Below are positions 7,425 to 16,631 of a stretch of DNA of 64,000 nucleotides, piece after piece. How positions within the stretch are numbered: the stretch's first letter is position 1; every line of letters begins with the position of its first letter. The position numbers were made by a program, and so were the translations under genes. The stretch covers positions 3,844,001 to 3,908,000 of the forward strand of contig NZ_CP045121.1 in the NCBI RefSeq assembly GCF_011492965.1, given 5' to 3'. The notes beneath the pieces were generated by a model. That model had not been told where the DNA came from, did no database searches, and saw nothing but the letters and a program-made list of their open reading frames with translations. The DNA comes from Rubrobacter marinus (GTDB taxonomy: Bacteria > Actinomycetota > Rubrobacteria > Rubrobacterales > Rubrobacteraceae).

Positions 7425-8654
7425 TCACAGCAGGTGCGGGGTCTCGCGGAAGCGGCAGGGGTCGATCGGGCCGTCGGCTGACCAGTCCGTGTCCGGGTGC
7501 GTCCCCAGGAGGTTCTGGTAGACGCCGACGATCTCCGCGGCGACGCTGGGCCAGGAGTAGAGCGTGCGGACCTCGTGCAGCGCCTGCTCCGTGAGGCGGG
7601 CGCGCAGCGGCGCCTCGTCGAGCATGCGGCGAAGCTCCGAGGCGAGGCTCCCGGCGCTGCCGGGCTCGGCGAGCAGGGCGTTCTCCCCGTGGCGGAGGCA
7701 GTCCACGACGCCGACGGCGCGGGTGGAGACTATGGGGAGGCCCACGGCCATCGCCTCGAGGATGGTGTTCGAGAAGCCCTCGGCGAAGGTCGGGGAGACG
7801 AAGACGTCGCCCCCGCGGTACACGGCGGGGACCTCGTCGTAGGAGGCGTAGCCGAGGAGGTCGATGCGGTCTTCGAGGCCGAGCTCGCGGACGCGGCCCG
7901 CCACGGCGTCCGAGTCCGGGCCGATGCCGGAGACGGCGAGCCGCACCCTGGGGCGCTCCCGGGCGAGGTCGGCGAAGGCGTCGAGGAGGACGAGGGCGCC
8001 CTTGCGGCGGTCGACGCGGCCGTGGTAGAGGAGGGTCGGCCCGTCGCCCACCTCGCCGAGCTTCCTCCCCTCGACCGGCGCGAAGCGCGCCGTGTCGACC
8101 GCGTTGGGGATGATGGTGAAGCGTTCGGTGGGGGTGCCGTGTTTCTCTGTGACCTCGTCCGCGAAGGAGCGCGTCGGGATGAGCAGGGCTCCCGCGTGGC
8201 CGAGGACGGCGAGCATCGCCCTCTTGTGGGTGGCGCAGCAGCCCCCGACCCAGTGCCCGTCCCCGCCCTGGATGGAGACGAGGTTCGGGACCCCGAGCTT
8301 GCGGCCGGCCTCCAGGGCGGCGAGGCCCGTGGGGTAGCCGTACTGCGCGTGGATGACGTCGAACGGGCTCTCGCCGTGCTCGGCGACGATCGTCTCCACC
8401 ATCGTCGCTACGTCCTCCTCGAAGTCCCCGCCGCACTGCTCGCCGAGGGCCTCGAGCCCGACGACGCGCACGCCGGGGACGGGCGGCGGCGGGCCCCCGC
8501 CGTAGATGCGCGTGCCGAGCTCGTCGCCGCGGTACTGGGAGACCATGGTGACGTCGTGGCCCATGCGGACGAGCTCGCGAAGCAGGTTCGCGGCGTAGAC
8601 GCTCATCCCCGAGATCGCCGGGAAGAACCGCCGGGAGACGAAGCAGATCCTCAA
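7425..8654 (-). CDS. GT4 glycosyltransferase, MshA-like arrangement
   Basis: 409-residue GT-B retaining glycosyltransferase. N-terminal acceptor domain starts RICFVSRRFFPAISGMS; donor-domain features include IIPNAVDTARF, LLYHGRVDRRKGALVLLDAF and the nucleotide-sugar E-x7-E region FAEGFSNTILEAMAVGLP. The TTG start overlaps the TGA of the upstream isomerase as TTGA (8651-8654). Its company (inositol-phosphate synthase upstream, PIG-L deacetylase downstream) recalls MshA, which joins GlcNAc to inositol phosphate, but MshA identity cannot be proven from motifs and the gene may use another acceptor. Confidence 0.88.
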   Translation of the reverse strand: MRICFVSRRFFPAISGMSVYAANLLRELVRMGHDVTMVSQYRGDELGTRIYGGGPPPPVPGVRVVGLEALGEQCGGDFEEDVATMVETIVAEHGESPFDVIHAQYGYPTGLAALEAGRKLGVPNLVSIQGGDGHWVGGCCATHKRAMLAVLGHAGALLIPTRSFADEVTEKHGTPTERFTIIPNAVDTARFAPVEGRKLGEVGDGPTLLYHGRVDRRKGALVLLDAFADLARERPRVRLAVSGIGPDSDAVAGRVRELGLEDRIDLLGYASYDEVPAVYRGGDVFVSPTFAEGFSNTILEAMAVGLPIVSTRAVGVVDCLRHGENALLAEPGSAGSLASELRRMLDEAPLRARLTEQALHEVRTLYSWPSVAAEIVGVYQNLLGTHPDTDWSADGPIDPCRFRETPHLL

Positions 8655-9493
8655 GACGCAACCTCCCTCTCGGTCTCTCTGAGATAGGCGATGGCCTCGG
8701 GGATGGCCGCGTGCGCCCGGGGGGACTCGCGACTGAGCTCGACGCAGACCAGGCCGCCGAAGCCGGTCTCCTCCAGCGCCGACACGACGGACTCGACGTC
8801 CATCTCCCCCTCGCCGAAGGGCAGGTGCTCGTGTACGCCCCGGCGCATGTCCTCGATCGAGACGGTGCCGATCTCGCCCGCGAACTCGCGGACGGCCCCC
8901 GCCGGGTCCCTCTCCCCGGTGACGAGGCAGTGCCCCGTGTCGAGCGCGAGCTTCAGCCCCGGCACCTCCCGCGCCACCGCGGCGTAGTCGTCGAGCGTCT
9001 CGACGAGCATCCCGGGCTCGGGCTCGAGCGCGGCGACGACGCCCCGGTCCTCCGCCCTCTCCGCGACCTTCGTGACCCCTTCGAGCAGCCAGCGGCGCGC
9101 CTCGTCGAGGTCGACGCCCTCCCTCGGCACCCCGGCCCAGAAAGAGACGGCCTCGGCCTCAAGGATCTCCGCGACCTCGATGCAGCGGTACAAGAAGTCG
9201 AGGCGCCTCTCGCGGCCCGTTCGTTCGGGGCTCACGAGGGTCGGCTCGTGCTTGTGGCGCGGGTCGAGAAGGTAGCGAGCACCCGTCTCGATGACGGCGC
9301 CGAGCCCCAGCTCCCCTAGCCTGCGCGCGAGCGCTCCGGCGCGGCCTGAGAGGTCCGGGGCGTAGGGGTCGAGGTGGTGGTGGTCGAGGGTGAGGGCGAC
9401 GCCGTCGTAGCCGGCCTCCGCGATGAGCGCGAGGGCGTCGTCGAGGCGGTGGTTCGCGGCGCCGTTGGTGTTGTAGGCGAAGCGTAGGTTCAC
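8651..9493 (-). CDS. Sugar phosphate isomerase/epimerase (xylose isomerase-like TIM barrel)
   Basis: 280-residue TIM-barrel protein of the AP-endonuclease-2/IolE-IolI superfamily. Metal-ligand candidates are the Glu in ALEPEPGM, Asp/His in LALDTGHCLV, the Glu in VSIEDMRRGVHEH and the Glu in VCVELSRES. The GTG start overlaps the TGA of ycaO (GTGA, 9490-9493). With a Gfo/Idh oxidoreductase and inositol-phosphate synthase in the same operon, an inosose or cyclitol substrate is reasonable, as in IolE/IolI, but this is inference. Confidence 0.85.
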   Translation of the reverse strand: MNLRFAYNTNGAANHRLDDALALIAEAGYDGVALTLDHHHLDPYAPDLSGRAGALARRLGELGLGAVIETGARYLLDPRHKHEPTLVSPERTGRERRLDFLYRCIEVAEILEAEAVSFWAGVPREGVDLDEARRWLLEGVTKVAERAEDRGVVAALEPEPGMLVETLDDYAAVAREVPGLKLALDTGHCLVTGERDPAGAVREFAGEIGTVSIEDMRRGVHEHLPFGEGEMDVESVVSALEETGFGGLVCVELSRESPRAHAAIPEAIAYLRETEREVAS

Positions 9494-10988
9494 CTCGCGC
9501 TCGCCCCCCGTTCGAGGGCGAGGGCCGCGACGTGGCGGCCGGGCTCGCGGTAGAGGGGGTAGAGGCGGCCGACGGTGCGCTCGACCGCGGCGTAGTCCAG
9601 CCAGGCCGGCCCGCCGAACTCCTGCGCGGCGGCCTCGGTGAGCAGGATGCGCCGGGCCTCGGGGCGGCCCTCGGGCGGCTCCCCGAGGCCGACGAGGTCG
9701 CTGCCGCGCTCGAGGAGGCGCCTGAGGTTGCGCGGCCCGATGCGCCCGTAGCTCATCGTCTCGACCTCGAGGCCGGGGACGATGGCGTGGACCACCCGCG
9801 TGCTTCCGTCCGGAGGCGAGAGGTCGACGTAGAGGACGTCGAGGCCGGCCTCGCGGAGGTTGCCCGCCACGAACTCGAGGAGCCCCTCCCGGTCGTCCCC
9901 GTCGAGCTCGGTGTGCGGCAGGCTCGAGAACGCCCTGCGAGAGCGGACGGAGAGCACGGGCTCGGCGAGCATCTCCATCATCTCCCCGTGGGAGAGGGAG
10001 AGCCAGTCGAGCCAGGCGCTCAGGGAGCGATCCTCCTCGCTCGCGAGCGGGCGGTCGCGGAAGTGGTCGAGGTAGCCCGGCGGGACCACCGGCTCTATCG
10101 CCTCGAACGGGCCGTGGTGGAAGAGCTTGCGGGAGCGGGCGGCGACAAACTCCAGGGTCGCCTTGCGGAGCGCGCGCTCGCGATCGGGGTGGGCCGCCTC
10201 GCCGCAGGCGCTCAGCATGATCGGGTGCGGGGCGTCCTCGGGGTCGCGGTCGTGCCCGACGACGTAGAGGTTCGTCGTGCCGAAGTCCGTGGCGGCGAGC
10301 TTGGGGACGACGTTTATCCCGGCCGCGTCGAGGCCCTCGAGCAGGGCCCGGGTCCCCGGGTCGGAGATCTCGTCGAGGTCCAGCGCCACCCCTCGGTCCA
10401 TGGCACGGTAGCTCACGCTGTTGCCGTCGCGCTGAATAAGCTCCAGCAGGCCGTGCGAGAGGGCGTGGGCGAGGCTCGGCCCGGCGCCGAGGCCGTTGGT
10501 TATGGGCGTAAAGAGCGCGCCCCTCCCCCGCTCCTCGGGGGCCAAGTCCCCGAAGTGCGACGCCACGAGCTCGACCGGCACGAGCACGGCCTCGCCCGAC
10601 GGGTAGCGCCGGGCCTCGACCCAGCTGAGCTCCCGCGAGTGGTCGTAGGGGCTGCCGGCCTCGAGGCAGGCGGCGACGGGGTCGAGGACGCCGGCCTCGC
10701 CGCGCTCGGAGACGAGAACCTTATAGGAGCCCCGGACGCGGGGGAGCCGGGCCAGGGACGCGCCGCAGAACGTATCCTCCACGAGCTCGCCGAACGCCCC
10801 GATGGCGGCCTCGCCCGTCGTCGTGCCGTAGCCCGCGCCGTTCACGGGCTCCCCCTCCTCCGGCCAGAAGGCCGCCGAGTAGGCGGGGATGCCCAGGCGG
10901 TCGAGGCCCTCGTAGGCGAAGTCGACCACCGTCCCCGGGGCAGGCTCTCGCGGTAGGAGGTCACGGCGCGCGGTTCGGTCTCTCTCAT
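9490..10988 (-). CDS. YcaO-domain protein (one N-terminal frameshift)
   Basis: YcaO enzymes activate a backbone amide with ATP to form azolines, amidines or thioamides. Here the core includes NGLGAGPSLAHALSHGLLEL-type helix (about 210-230) followed by IQRDGNS with the conserved acidic residues, and ERALRKATLEFVAARSRK later. Repaired length is 499 residues: the ATG at 10988 reads METEP-like sequence that joins VVDFAYEGLDRLGIP only if one base is added to the CCCC run 10933-10936. No E1-like, TfuA, precursor-peptide or dehydrogenase partner is adjacent, so this is not a standard azole RiPP locus. Small-molecule amide chemistry in the inositol operon is possible. Confidence 0.86.
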
Positions 10989-11045
10989 AACGGCATCGGC
11001 TCCCGCATGGTCTCGGTGGTTGAGGTTTATTCGGCGGCCCCCGGC

Positions 11046-11927
11046 TCACAGCGGCACCGCGTCCACGAAGGGGCGTCCGCGCAGCTGGGAGTCGAGGAAG
11101 GCGAGGACCTCCTCGCGCCCCACGTTGCGGCACTGATCGAAAGGGGTCCAGGCCTGCTCGAAGTCGAGGGCGGCGAAGACCTCCCGGTAGCGCCCGACCT
11201 CCCGCGGGGTGAGCGGGATGCGGCGGACGAACGCCTTGTGCGTCGAGACCCCGGTCGCGCGGCGCCCGTCGGTGGGGTCGATCTCGAACTTCAACGCGTC
11301 GCCGACGAAGAGTATCTTGCGCTCCGGGAGGTAGAGCATCGTGTGCCCGGCGAAGTGCCCGCCCGTGCGCAGAAGCTCGGCGTCGTCGCCGAGCTTTAGC
11401 CCCTCGTCGAACGTCCACGTCGGCGGGAAGGCCGTCGCCCAGGGCAGGTCCTCGGACTGGAGGATCACCTCCGGCTCGAACCTCTCCCGGAGCTGCCACA
11501 ACGCCCCGTAACAGTGCGGGTGCGAGGCGGAGAGGTAGCTTATGCCGCCGATGGACTCTATGTGCTCCAGCGCCTCCTCGTCGTACCAGCCCGTCCCCTC
11601 GAAGCCGATGTTCCCCCCGGGACGCACGACGACGTACCCCAAGGACGCGATCCCGAGGGGCTTCTCCGCCCTGTAGCACCACACCCCGGGCTCGACCTCC
11701 TCGACGAGGCACCGCCCACGCTCCCGGGCCCCTTCCAGCCCCAGAAAGCTCCAGCCGTCCGCGGGCAGGACGTGGCGGTAGTCCGTGCAGATCGGGCACG
11801 AGGAGGGCGTCTCGAAATACTTCTGCCAGAAGCCGCAGTTCGTGCACACGAACGCGGGCAGCTCGGCCTCGCGCGGCCACTCCTCCGGGATGCGCGAGCC
11901 GTGCGGGGTACCCGCGTGGCTCCTCAT
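11046..11927 (-). CDS. MBL-fold protein with N-terminal rubredoxin-like zinc knuckle
   Basis: 293 residues. Residues 28-47 hold CTNC-x12-CPIC, a rubredoxin-like metal knuckle (Cys28, 31, 44, 47). A metallo-beta-lactamase fold follows, but the usual HxHxDH is HPHCYG in SASHPHCYGALW, losing the Asp-His pair of the second metal site. Other ligands appear in TGGHFAGHTM and FVGDALKFE. It may be a one-metal hydrolase, a redox-type MBL protein or a non-catalytic relative. ATG overlaps the Gfo/Idh stop (ATGA 11924-11927); 57 bases separate it from ycaO. Confidence 0.85.
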   Translation of the reverse strand: MRSHAGTPHGSRIPEEWPREAELPAFVCTNCGFWQKYFETPSSCPICTDYRHVLPADGWSFLGLEGARERGRCLVEEVEPGVWCYRAEKPLGIASLGYVVVRPGGNIGFEGTGWYDEEALEHIESIGGISYLSASHPHCYGALWQLRERFEPEVILQSEDLPWATAFPPTWTFDEGLKLGDDAELLRTGGHFAGHTMLYLPERKILFVGDALKFEIDPTDGRRATGVSTHKAFVRRIPLTPREVGRYREVFAALDFEQAWTPFDQCRNVGREEVLAFLDSQLRGRPFVDAVPL

Positions 11928-12951
11928 CGGACCGTCTCCTTCGGAACGGATTCGCCGGAGCTCTGCATGGCGGTCTCCATGAGGCGCATCGTGTGCAGGT
12001 CGTGCTCCGGAGAGAACGGGAAGGGCTCCCCGCCGAGCAGGGAGGCGGCGTACGCCTCGACCTGGGCGAGAAACGGCGAGCGATCCTCCCCGGCCGGGAT
12101 CTCGAGCGTGCTCCTCTTGCCGTCCTTGGGGTTCACGATCTCCAGCTTGCCGCCGGGGGTCTGGCCCATCGTGTTCGTCGCGATCACCATCGCCTCCGTT
12201 CCTATGATCTCCAGGGTGCGGCGGGGGTAGGCGTCCGGCGTGTTGTAGGAGACGTGCTGTATCACGAGCACCCCTCCGGCCGTCCGCCCGACGAGCGCGG
12301 CCCCGTCCTCGACGGAGTAATCGAAGACGCGCCGCTGCGAGAGGCAAGAGACCTCGACGATGGGCTCCCCCAGCAGGTAGCTCACGAGGTCGAGCCCGTG
12401 CGGCGCGAGGTCCACGAACGCCCCGCCCCGGCCCGCGCCGGGTCCACCCGCCAGTTGTCCTCCGCCCAGCCCGGCGGGAGCCAGCAGGCGTAATGTACCC
12501 GCGCGGAGCAGACCGTCCCCAGCGCCCCCTCCTCCACCAGCCCCCTCAGCCGCCGGTGCGCCGCGTGGTAGCGCTGATCGAAGGCCGTCGCGTAGCTCAC
12601 CCCCGCCGCCTCGCACGCCGCCACCATCCGCCGCGCCTCCGCGAGCGTCGGCGCCACCGGCTTCTCGCACATGACGCTCTTTCCGGCCGCGGCGGCGGCC
12701 TCGACCAGGGGCGCGTGAAGGTGGTTCGGGGTGGCGACGTAGACGGCGTCCACCTCGGGCGCGGCGAAGAAGGCCTCCGTGTCCCCGTACCGGACGGCGT
12801 CGAGGCTCCGGCCCGCCCCCGCGAGCGCGGCGGGGTCGGGGTCGAGCAGGGCGACGACCTCGCAGTTCTCCGCCCCCAGGAGCGCGGGGATCACGTAGTC
12901 GCGCGCGACCCACCCGCAGCCCGCGACCCCCCAGCGCACCCTGCCGCTCAT
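11924..12951 (-). CDS. Gfo/Idh/MocA family oxidoreductase (one frameshift)
   Basis: NAD(P)-dependent sugar or cyclitol dehydrogenase family. The Rossmann motif GVAGCGWVARDYVIPAL opens the protein, followed by VYVATPNHLHAPL and the catalytic MCEKPVAPTL; DLAPHGLDLVSYLLGEP begins the C-terminal half with its substrate-site His. The halves lie in different frames; one base added to the GC-run region 12421-12429 gives 342 continuous residues. Start ATG overlaps the methyltransferase stop (ATGA 12948-12951). In an operon headed by inositol-phosphate synthase, an inositol or inosose substrate is plausible but unproven. Confidence 0.87.
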
Positions 12952-14111
12952 CTCGCGCGCCCCGGAAGATCGAGGAGGACCCGGACTCTGGCGAGGCGGT
13001 CCACCTCGGGGTCCGCGCCCACGGCTCCGCGGGCGGCGCGGTCCAGGACGGCGCGCGAGACCTCCAGCCCCTCGGGCAGGTAGCCCGAGCGGGGGGCGTA
13101 CTCGTCCTCGTAGCGCGGCGACGGCCACTCCAGACGCATGGCGACCGGGTCCTCCCCGGAGACCTCGTACAGGGGGTTCGGGAGCAGCGGCGTCCCCGGC
13201 GGCGGCAGCGTGAGATCCGGCCCGTCGGCGCTCCCGTGCGCGCCCGAGACCAGGCAGACGGCCTCGCTCCCGCCGAGCTCGCCGGCGGGGCGCGGCACGA
13301 GCGGCTCCCCGGAGACGAACGCCTGCGTGAGCTCGGCGTCGTCGTACAGGAGCGGGTCCGGCAGGAGGGCGGCGTAGCCCTCGACCGTCAGCGGCGCCCC
13401 CGAGGAGTGGTTCTCGGCGGCGGCGTTGTGGGCGTGGCCGATGGCGACGGTACCGCCCTCCGAGACGCGGAGGAGCTCTTCGGCCACGTGGGCCTTCTCG
13501 GGCAGAAAGTAGAAGGCGTCCTGGCAGAGGGCGAGGTCGGCCGAGGCGCTCGCGACCGGGAACGGGTACGCCGCGTCGAAGCAGACGAACCGGGTGGCGG
13601 GCGCGACGTAGCGGCGCGCGAGCCAGAGCTTGGCGAAGACCACGTCGCCGCCCGCCGTCGCCACGCCCCGGCGCGAGAGGTCCCGGCTGTAGTGCCCGAT
13701 GCCGCAGGCCAGCTCGAAGGAGCTTTGGGGGGCGTTCCAGTGAGCCTGGATCAGGGCGAGCCCCGCGAGGTACGTGGGGTCGGAGAGACGGTAGGTGAAG
13801 TAGTCGCCGACGGGCCCGAAGCCGAGCCCGTCCATCGCCTCGCGGAGGCCCGGCTCCCCGTCCACCAGGGCCTCGACGGCGGCCCGTCCGGGCGGCGGGT
13901 CCGGGGCCCAATCGTCCTGGTCGCGCAGCAGCTCCACGAGGGCCGCCCGCTCGTCCCCCCTCTCGAGCGCCCGGCAGGCGAACCCCACCAGCTCGTCGCG
14001 GCCGGCCCTGAGGTAAGGGATCCCCCCGACGACGGGCCAAAGCCTCTCGCCGTCCGTCAGGGTGGCGGGGCCGGCGGGGGTCAGCGGCCGGCCGTTGCCG
14101 GGGCTACGCAA
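12948..14111 (-). CDS. Class I SAM-dependent methyltransferase
   Basis: 387 residues. The N-terminus (LTDGERLWPVVGGIPYLR) resembles the Trm112-like lead of some UbiE-type methyltransferases but lacks zinc Cys. SAM motif I is FELACGIGHYSRDL (about 133-146), the acidic motif II and LALCQDAFYFLPEK (motif IV/V) follow. The C-terminal 120 residues are specific and unrecognised. TTG start at 14111 is 41 bases after the HD-like gene; an alternative start slightly downstream is possible as its ribosome binding site is weak. Substrate unknown. Confidence 0.8.
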   Translation of the reverse strand: MRSPGNGRPLTPAGPATLTDGERLWPVVGGIPYLRAGRDELVGFACRALERGDERAALVELLRDQDDWAPDPPPGRAAVEALVDGEPGLREAMDGLGFGPVGDYFTYRLSDPTYLAGLALIQAHWNAPQSSFELACGIGHYSRDLSRRGVATAGGDVVFAKLWLARRYVAPATRFVCFDAAYPFPVASASADLALCQDAFYFLPEKAHVAEELLRVSEGGTVAIGHAHNAAAENHSSGAPLTVEGYAALLPDPLLYDDAELTQAFVSGEPLVPRPAGELGGSEAVCLVSGAHGSADGPDLTLPPPGTPLLPNPLYEVSGEDPVAMRLEWPSPRYEDEYAPRSGYLPEGLEVSRAVLDRAARGAVGADPEVDRLARVRVLLDLPGRAR

Positions 14112-14152
14112 GGCGCCGGCGGGCCAGGAGACCGGGGTGGCGGCGCGGGCCT

Positions 14153-15079
14153 TCAGCGGAGACCGGCCTCCCGCAGGACCTCCTCGTGAAAGCCCTTGAG
14201 GGGGCCCTCGTGTACGAGGTCGAGGTCGTCGAGGGCCTGGTCGACCGTAAAGGCCGCGGCCCGGGCGTAGTGGTGCATCTGGAGCACCCGGTCGATGACG
14301 TCCGCCGCGTTGAAGGCCCGCGCCCCCGGGCTCCCGGCGTGCCCGACGAGCTCCAGGGCGTGGCGGACCTCGTCCGCCACGCCCTCCGGCAGCTCCGAGA
14401 TCGCCTCGTCGTTCAACCTCTCGAAGATGGGTTCGAGCTCTTCGCCGAGCAGCTCCTCCCCGGCGAACCCGGCGTCGGGGAGGACGGCGTTGTGGAAGTG
14501 GTGCGCGAGCCCCGCGAGGAAGACCTCCGCCGGTTCCGCCCCGAAGTGGCCGGAGAGCAGCACCCCGTAAAAGGCGACGGTCACGCAGTGCTCCGCGTGG
14601 CTCTCGGGGGGCTCCAGCATGATCCTCGGCTTCCCTGGGGCCGTCGCCCCCGCCCGAGGCTGACGCGCCAGGGCCCCGACGAACGACGGTAGCCCCGCGG
14701 AATCTTCTGCTTCGCTCGATCCCCTCGGGAGACCCAACCCTTCCCGGAGGTCGGCCCCGAGCGGCTCGGGCAGGGCGCCGGCCACGGAGTCGTAGCTCCG
14801 GCGGAGGATGCTCACGGCCCGCTCGTCGTCGAGCCCCGAGCGGCGGAGTGTCCGCGCGTCGATGCCGCCGAGCCGCGCGGCGGCCACCGCGGCGGCCGTC
14901 TCCCGCAGGGCGACCTCACGGGCGGGCTCGCCCGCGATCATGGCCCCCCAGGCGCGGCGGAAGGCCCGCTCGGCGAGGGAGCCCTCGCCGTCGGCGGCAC
15001 GGAGGCGTTTCAGGTCCCCCATCTCGGCGAGGAGCGGCACGAGGGGTGCTACCGTCGTGCTCTCCCGCCGGGGTGCCAC
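14153..15079 (-). CDS. HD-like domain protein in inositol operon
   Basis: 308 residues, mostly helical. The first 145 residues are a variable helical region. The second half contains ESHAEHCVTVAFYGVLLSG and GLAHHFHNAVLPDAGF, a metal-phosphohydrolase-like pattern in which the HD pair reads HH followed by HN. It may be a divergent HD phosphohydrolase, for example acting on inositol phosphate, or may have lost catalysis. The GTG at 15079 lies 17 bases after the ino1 stop with a GGAG upstream; the longer open frame past 15097 only overlaps ino1 and is rejected. Confidence 0.68.
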   Translation of the reverse strand: MAPRRESTTVAPLVPLLAEMGDLKRLRAADGEGSLAERAFRRAWGAMIAGEPAREVALRETAAAVAAARLGGIDARTLRRSGLDDERAVSILRRSYDSVAGALPEPLGADLREGLGLPRGSSEAEDSAGLPSFVGALARQPRAGATAPGKPRIMLEPPESHAEHCVTVAFYGVLLSGHFGAEPAEVFLAGLAHHFHNAVLPDAGFAGEELLGEELEPIFERLNDEAISELPEGVADEVRHALELVGHAGSPGARAFNAADVIDRVLQMHHYARAAAFTVDQALDDLDLVHEGPLKGFHEEVLREAGLR

Positions 15080-15096
15080 GCCGTCTCCGGTAGCCC

Positions 15097-16416
15097 TCAC
15101 CGGCCCCTGGGGGTCTCGGCGCCGGACGCGTCCCGGCTGCCGTTCTTCGAGGCTCCGTTCGTGCTCTCCCCGCCGGAGAGCCAGCGGAGGAGGGCCTCCT
15201 CCTGCTTGTGGAGGGCGTGCTCGGGCACGGTGGCGCGGTCCGCCGTCATCGGGGCCTTGAAGAACAGGCCGAGGTGCTCCTGGACGCCGCCGAACCCGCG
15301 GCGCTTCGCGAGGTCGGAGAGGCGGGCCAGCTCTATCGCCAGGGGTGCGGCCAGGATCGAGTCGCCGCACAGGAAGTTGACCTTGAGCTGCATGCGCGCG
15401 CCCATGAAGCCGACGAGGTCTATGTTGTCCCAGGCCTCCTTGTTGTCCCCACGCGGCGGGTAGTAGTCGATCCTGACGACGTGGTTCGGGACCTCGTAGC
15501 CGAGGATCTGGTCGAGGACCGACCCCTTCGTCTCGACCTTGGAGGCGAGCGAGTCCGGATCGTCGAGCGCCTGCCCGTCGCGGTTGCCGAGGATGTTCGC
15601 CGAGTACCAGCCGTCGACGGTAAGCGCCCGCGTCTTGAGAGCGGGGGCCAGCGCCGTCTTGAGCATGGTCTGTCCCGTCTTGCCGTCCTTGCCGGCCACG
15701 GGGACGCCCTTCTCTTCGGCGAGCTTCACGAGCGCCGGGACGTCGGCCCCGACGCTCGGGGTGAAGTTCACGTAGGGGACGCCCTCCAGGATCGCGGCGT
15801 AGGCGTAGAGCATCGCCGGCCCGACCGCGGGATCGTCGGCCTTTATCCCCTCCTCGAAGGCCTCCGGGGTGGCGAAGACGGGGAGGGTGGGGTCCGTGCG
15901 CCGCTCGGTCGAGGCGAGGTTGACGAGGACCACCGAGTCGAGGTCGTTCTCCTCCTCGAAGCGCCGCAGGTCCTTGCGGATCTCCTCCACCGCCTCGGCG
16001 TTGCCCGAGACGGCGACGACGTTGTCGCCGGAGACCTTGCGGCAGAACTCCTCGTTGCCGAACGCGGGCCAGGGCCGTATCGCCGCGAGCGCGGGCTTGG
16101 CCGCCTCGAGCCGCCCCCCGTCCAGGACGCCGTGACCGGACGCGGCGCTCGCGAGGTCGTCGCCGGAGAGGTCCCAGCCGCCGAAGACGATCCCCTCGTA
16201 GGGCGCGAGGTCCCCGACCAGCGCGTCGTCGAGCGCTGCCAGCGGCAGGCCGTCCTTCTCGATCAGGCCGCGCTTCATCAGCTCGACGCCCGCGACGGCC
16301 GTGGTCGCCACCGCGCCGCCGAGGCCCACGATCGCCATGCCGATCCTGCGCCCTGCGGGCCGTCCCTCGTGCCCGTTCTCCCGCGACCCATTAGAGCCCG
16401 TCCCGTGCCGTTCCAT
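15097..16416 (-). CDS. ino1: Myo-inositol-1-phosphate synthase
   Basis: Converts glucose 6-phosphate to 1L-myo-inositol 1-phosphate using NAD as internal redox cofactor. The 439-residue protein has the NAD-binding MAIVGLGGAVATTAVAG, PYVNFTPS, KDGKTGQTMLKT, and the catalytic block LKVNFLCGDSILAAPLAIEL. A short Asn/Gly/Ser-rich lead precedes residue 25. ATG has an AGGGGGA ribosome binding site. It is the first gene of the nine-gene leftward operon, so inositol phosphate is probably the committed precursor of the whole pathway. Confidence 0.95.
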   Translation of the reverse strand: MERHGTGSNGSRENGHEGRPAGRRIGMAIVGLGGAVATTAVAGVELMKRGLIEKDGLPLAALDDALVGDLAPYEGIVFGGWDLSGDDLASAASGHGVLDGGRLEAAKPALAAIRPWPAFGNEEFCRKVSGDNVVAVSGNAEAVEEIRKDLRRFEEENDLDSVVLVNLASTERRTDPTLPVFATPEAFEEGIKADDPAVGPAMLYAYAAILEGVPYVNFTPSVGADVPALVKLAEEKGVPVAGKDGKTGQTMLKTALAPALKTRALTVDGWYSANILGNRDGQALDDPDSLASKVETKGSVLDQILGYEVPNHVVRIDYYPPRGDNKEAWDNIDLVGFMGARMQLKVNFLCGDSILAAPLAIELARLSDLAKRRGFGGVQEHLGLFFKAPMTADRATVPEHALHKQEEALLRWLSGGESTNGASKNGSRDASGAETPRGR

Positions 16417-16631
16417 GTATCCCCCTGATTCTGTGCTCTCGAGACCGGCGCGGAGCTCGCTCGCCGGGCCCGCACCCCGAACCGTCGACGTCCCCTCGGG
16501 ATCCCGCCCGCAAGGGCGCTCCGATGGGTGGACGTCGAGACCTACAACTTCCCGAACAGGATATCGAGCAAACTCCGGGAGAAGGTGTCTTGTCTTACTC
16601 GGGCGGCGTTGCGGCGCTCTCCCCTACCGGG

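Noticed and set aside
9490..11880. Single 796-residue YcaO-MBL-like protein
   Set aside because: Its N-terminal 300 residues are Arg/Pro/Gly-rich noise antisense to frame of the real MBL gene; the true ycaO begins near 10988.
9490..16416. A conventional RiPP cluster around ycaO
   Set aside because: No TfuA, E1-like partner, azoline dehydrogenase, RRE protein or Cys/Ser/Thr-rich precursor peptide could be seen nearby.
6598..16416. A true mycothiol (msh) operon
   Set aside because: MshC (CysRS-like ligase) and MshD (acetyltransferase) are absent, and the added YcaO, MBL, Gfo/Idh and isomerase do not belong to that pathway.
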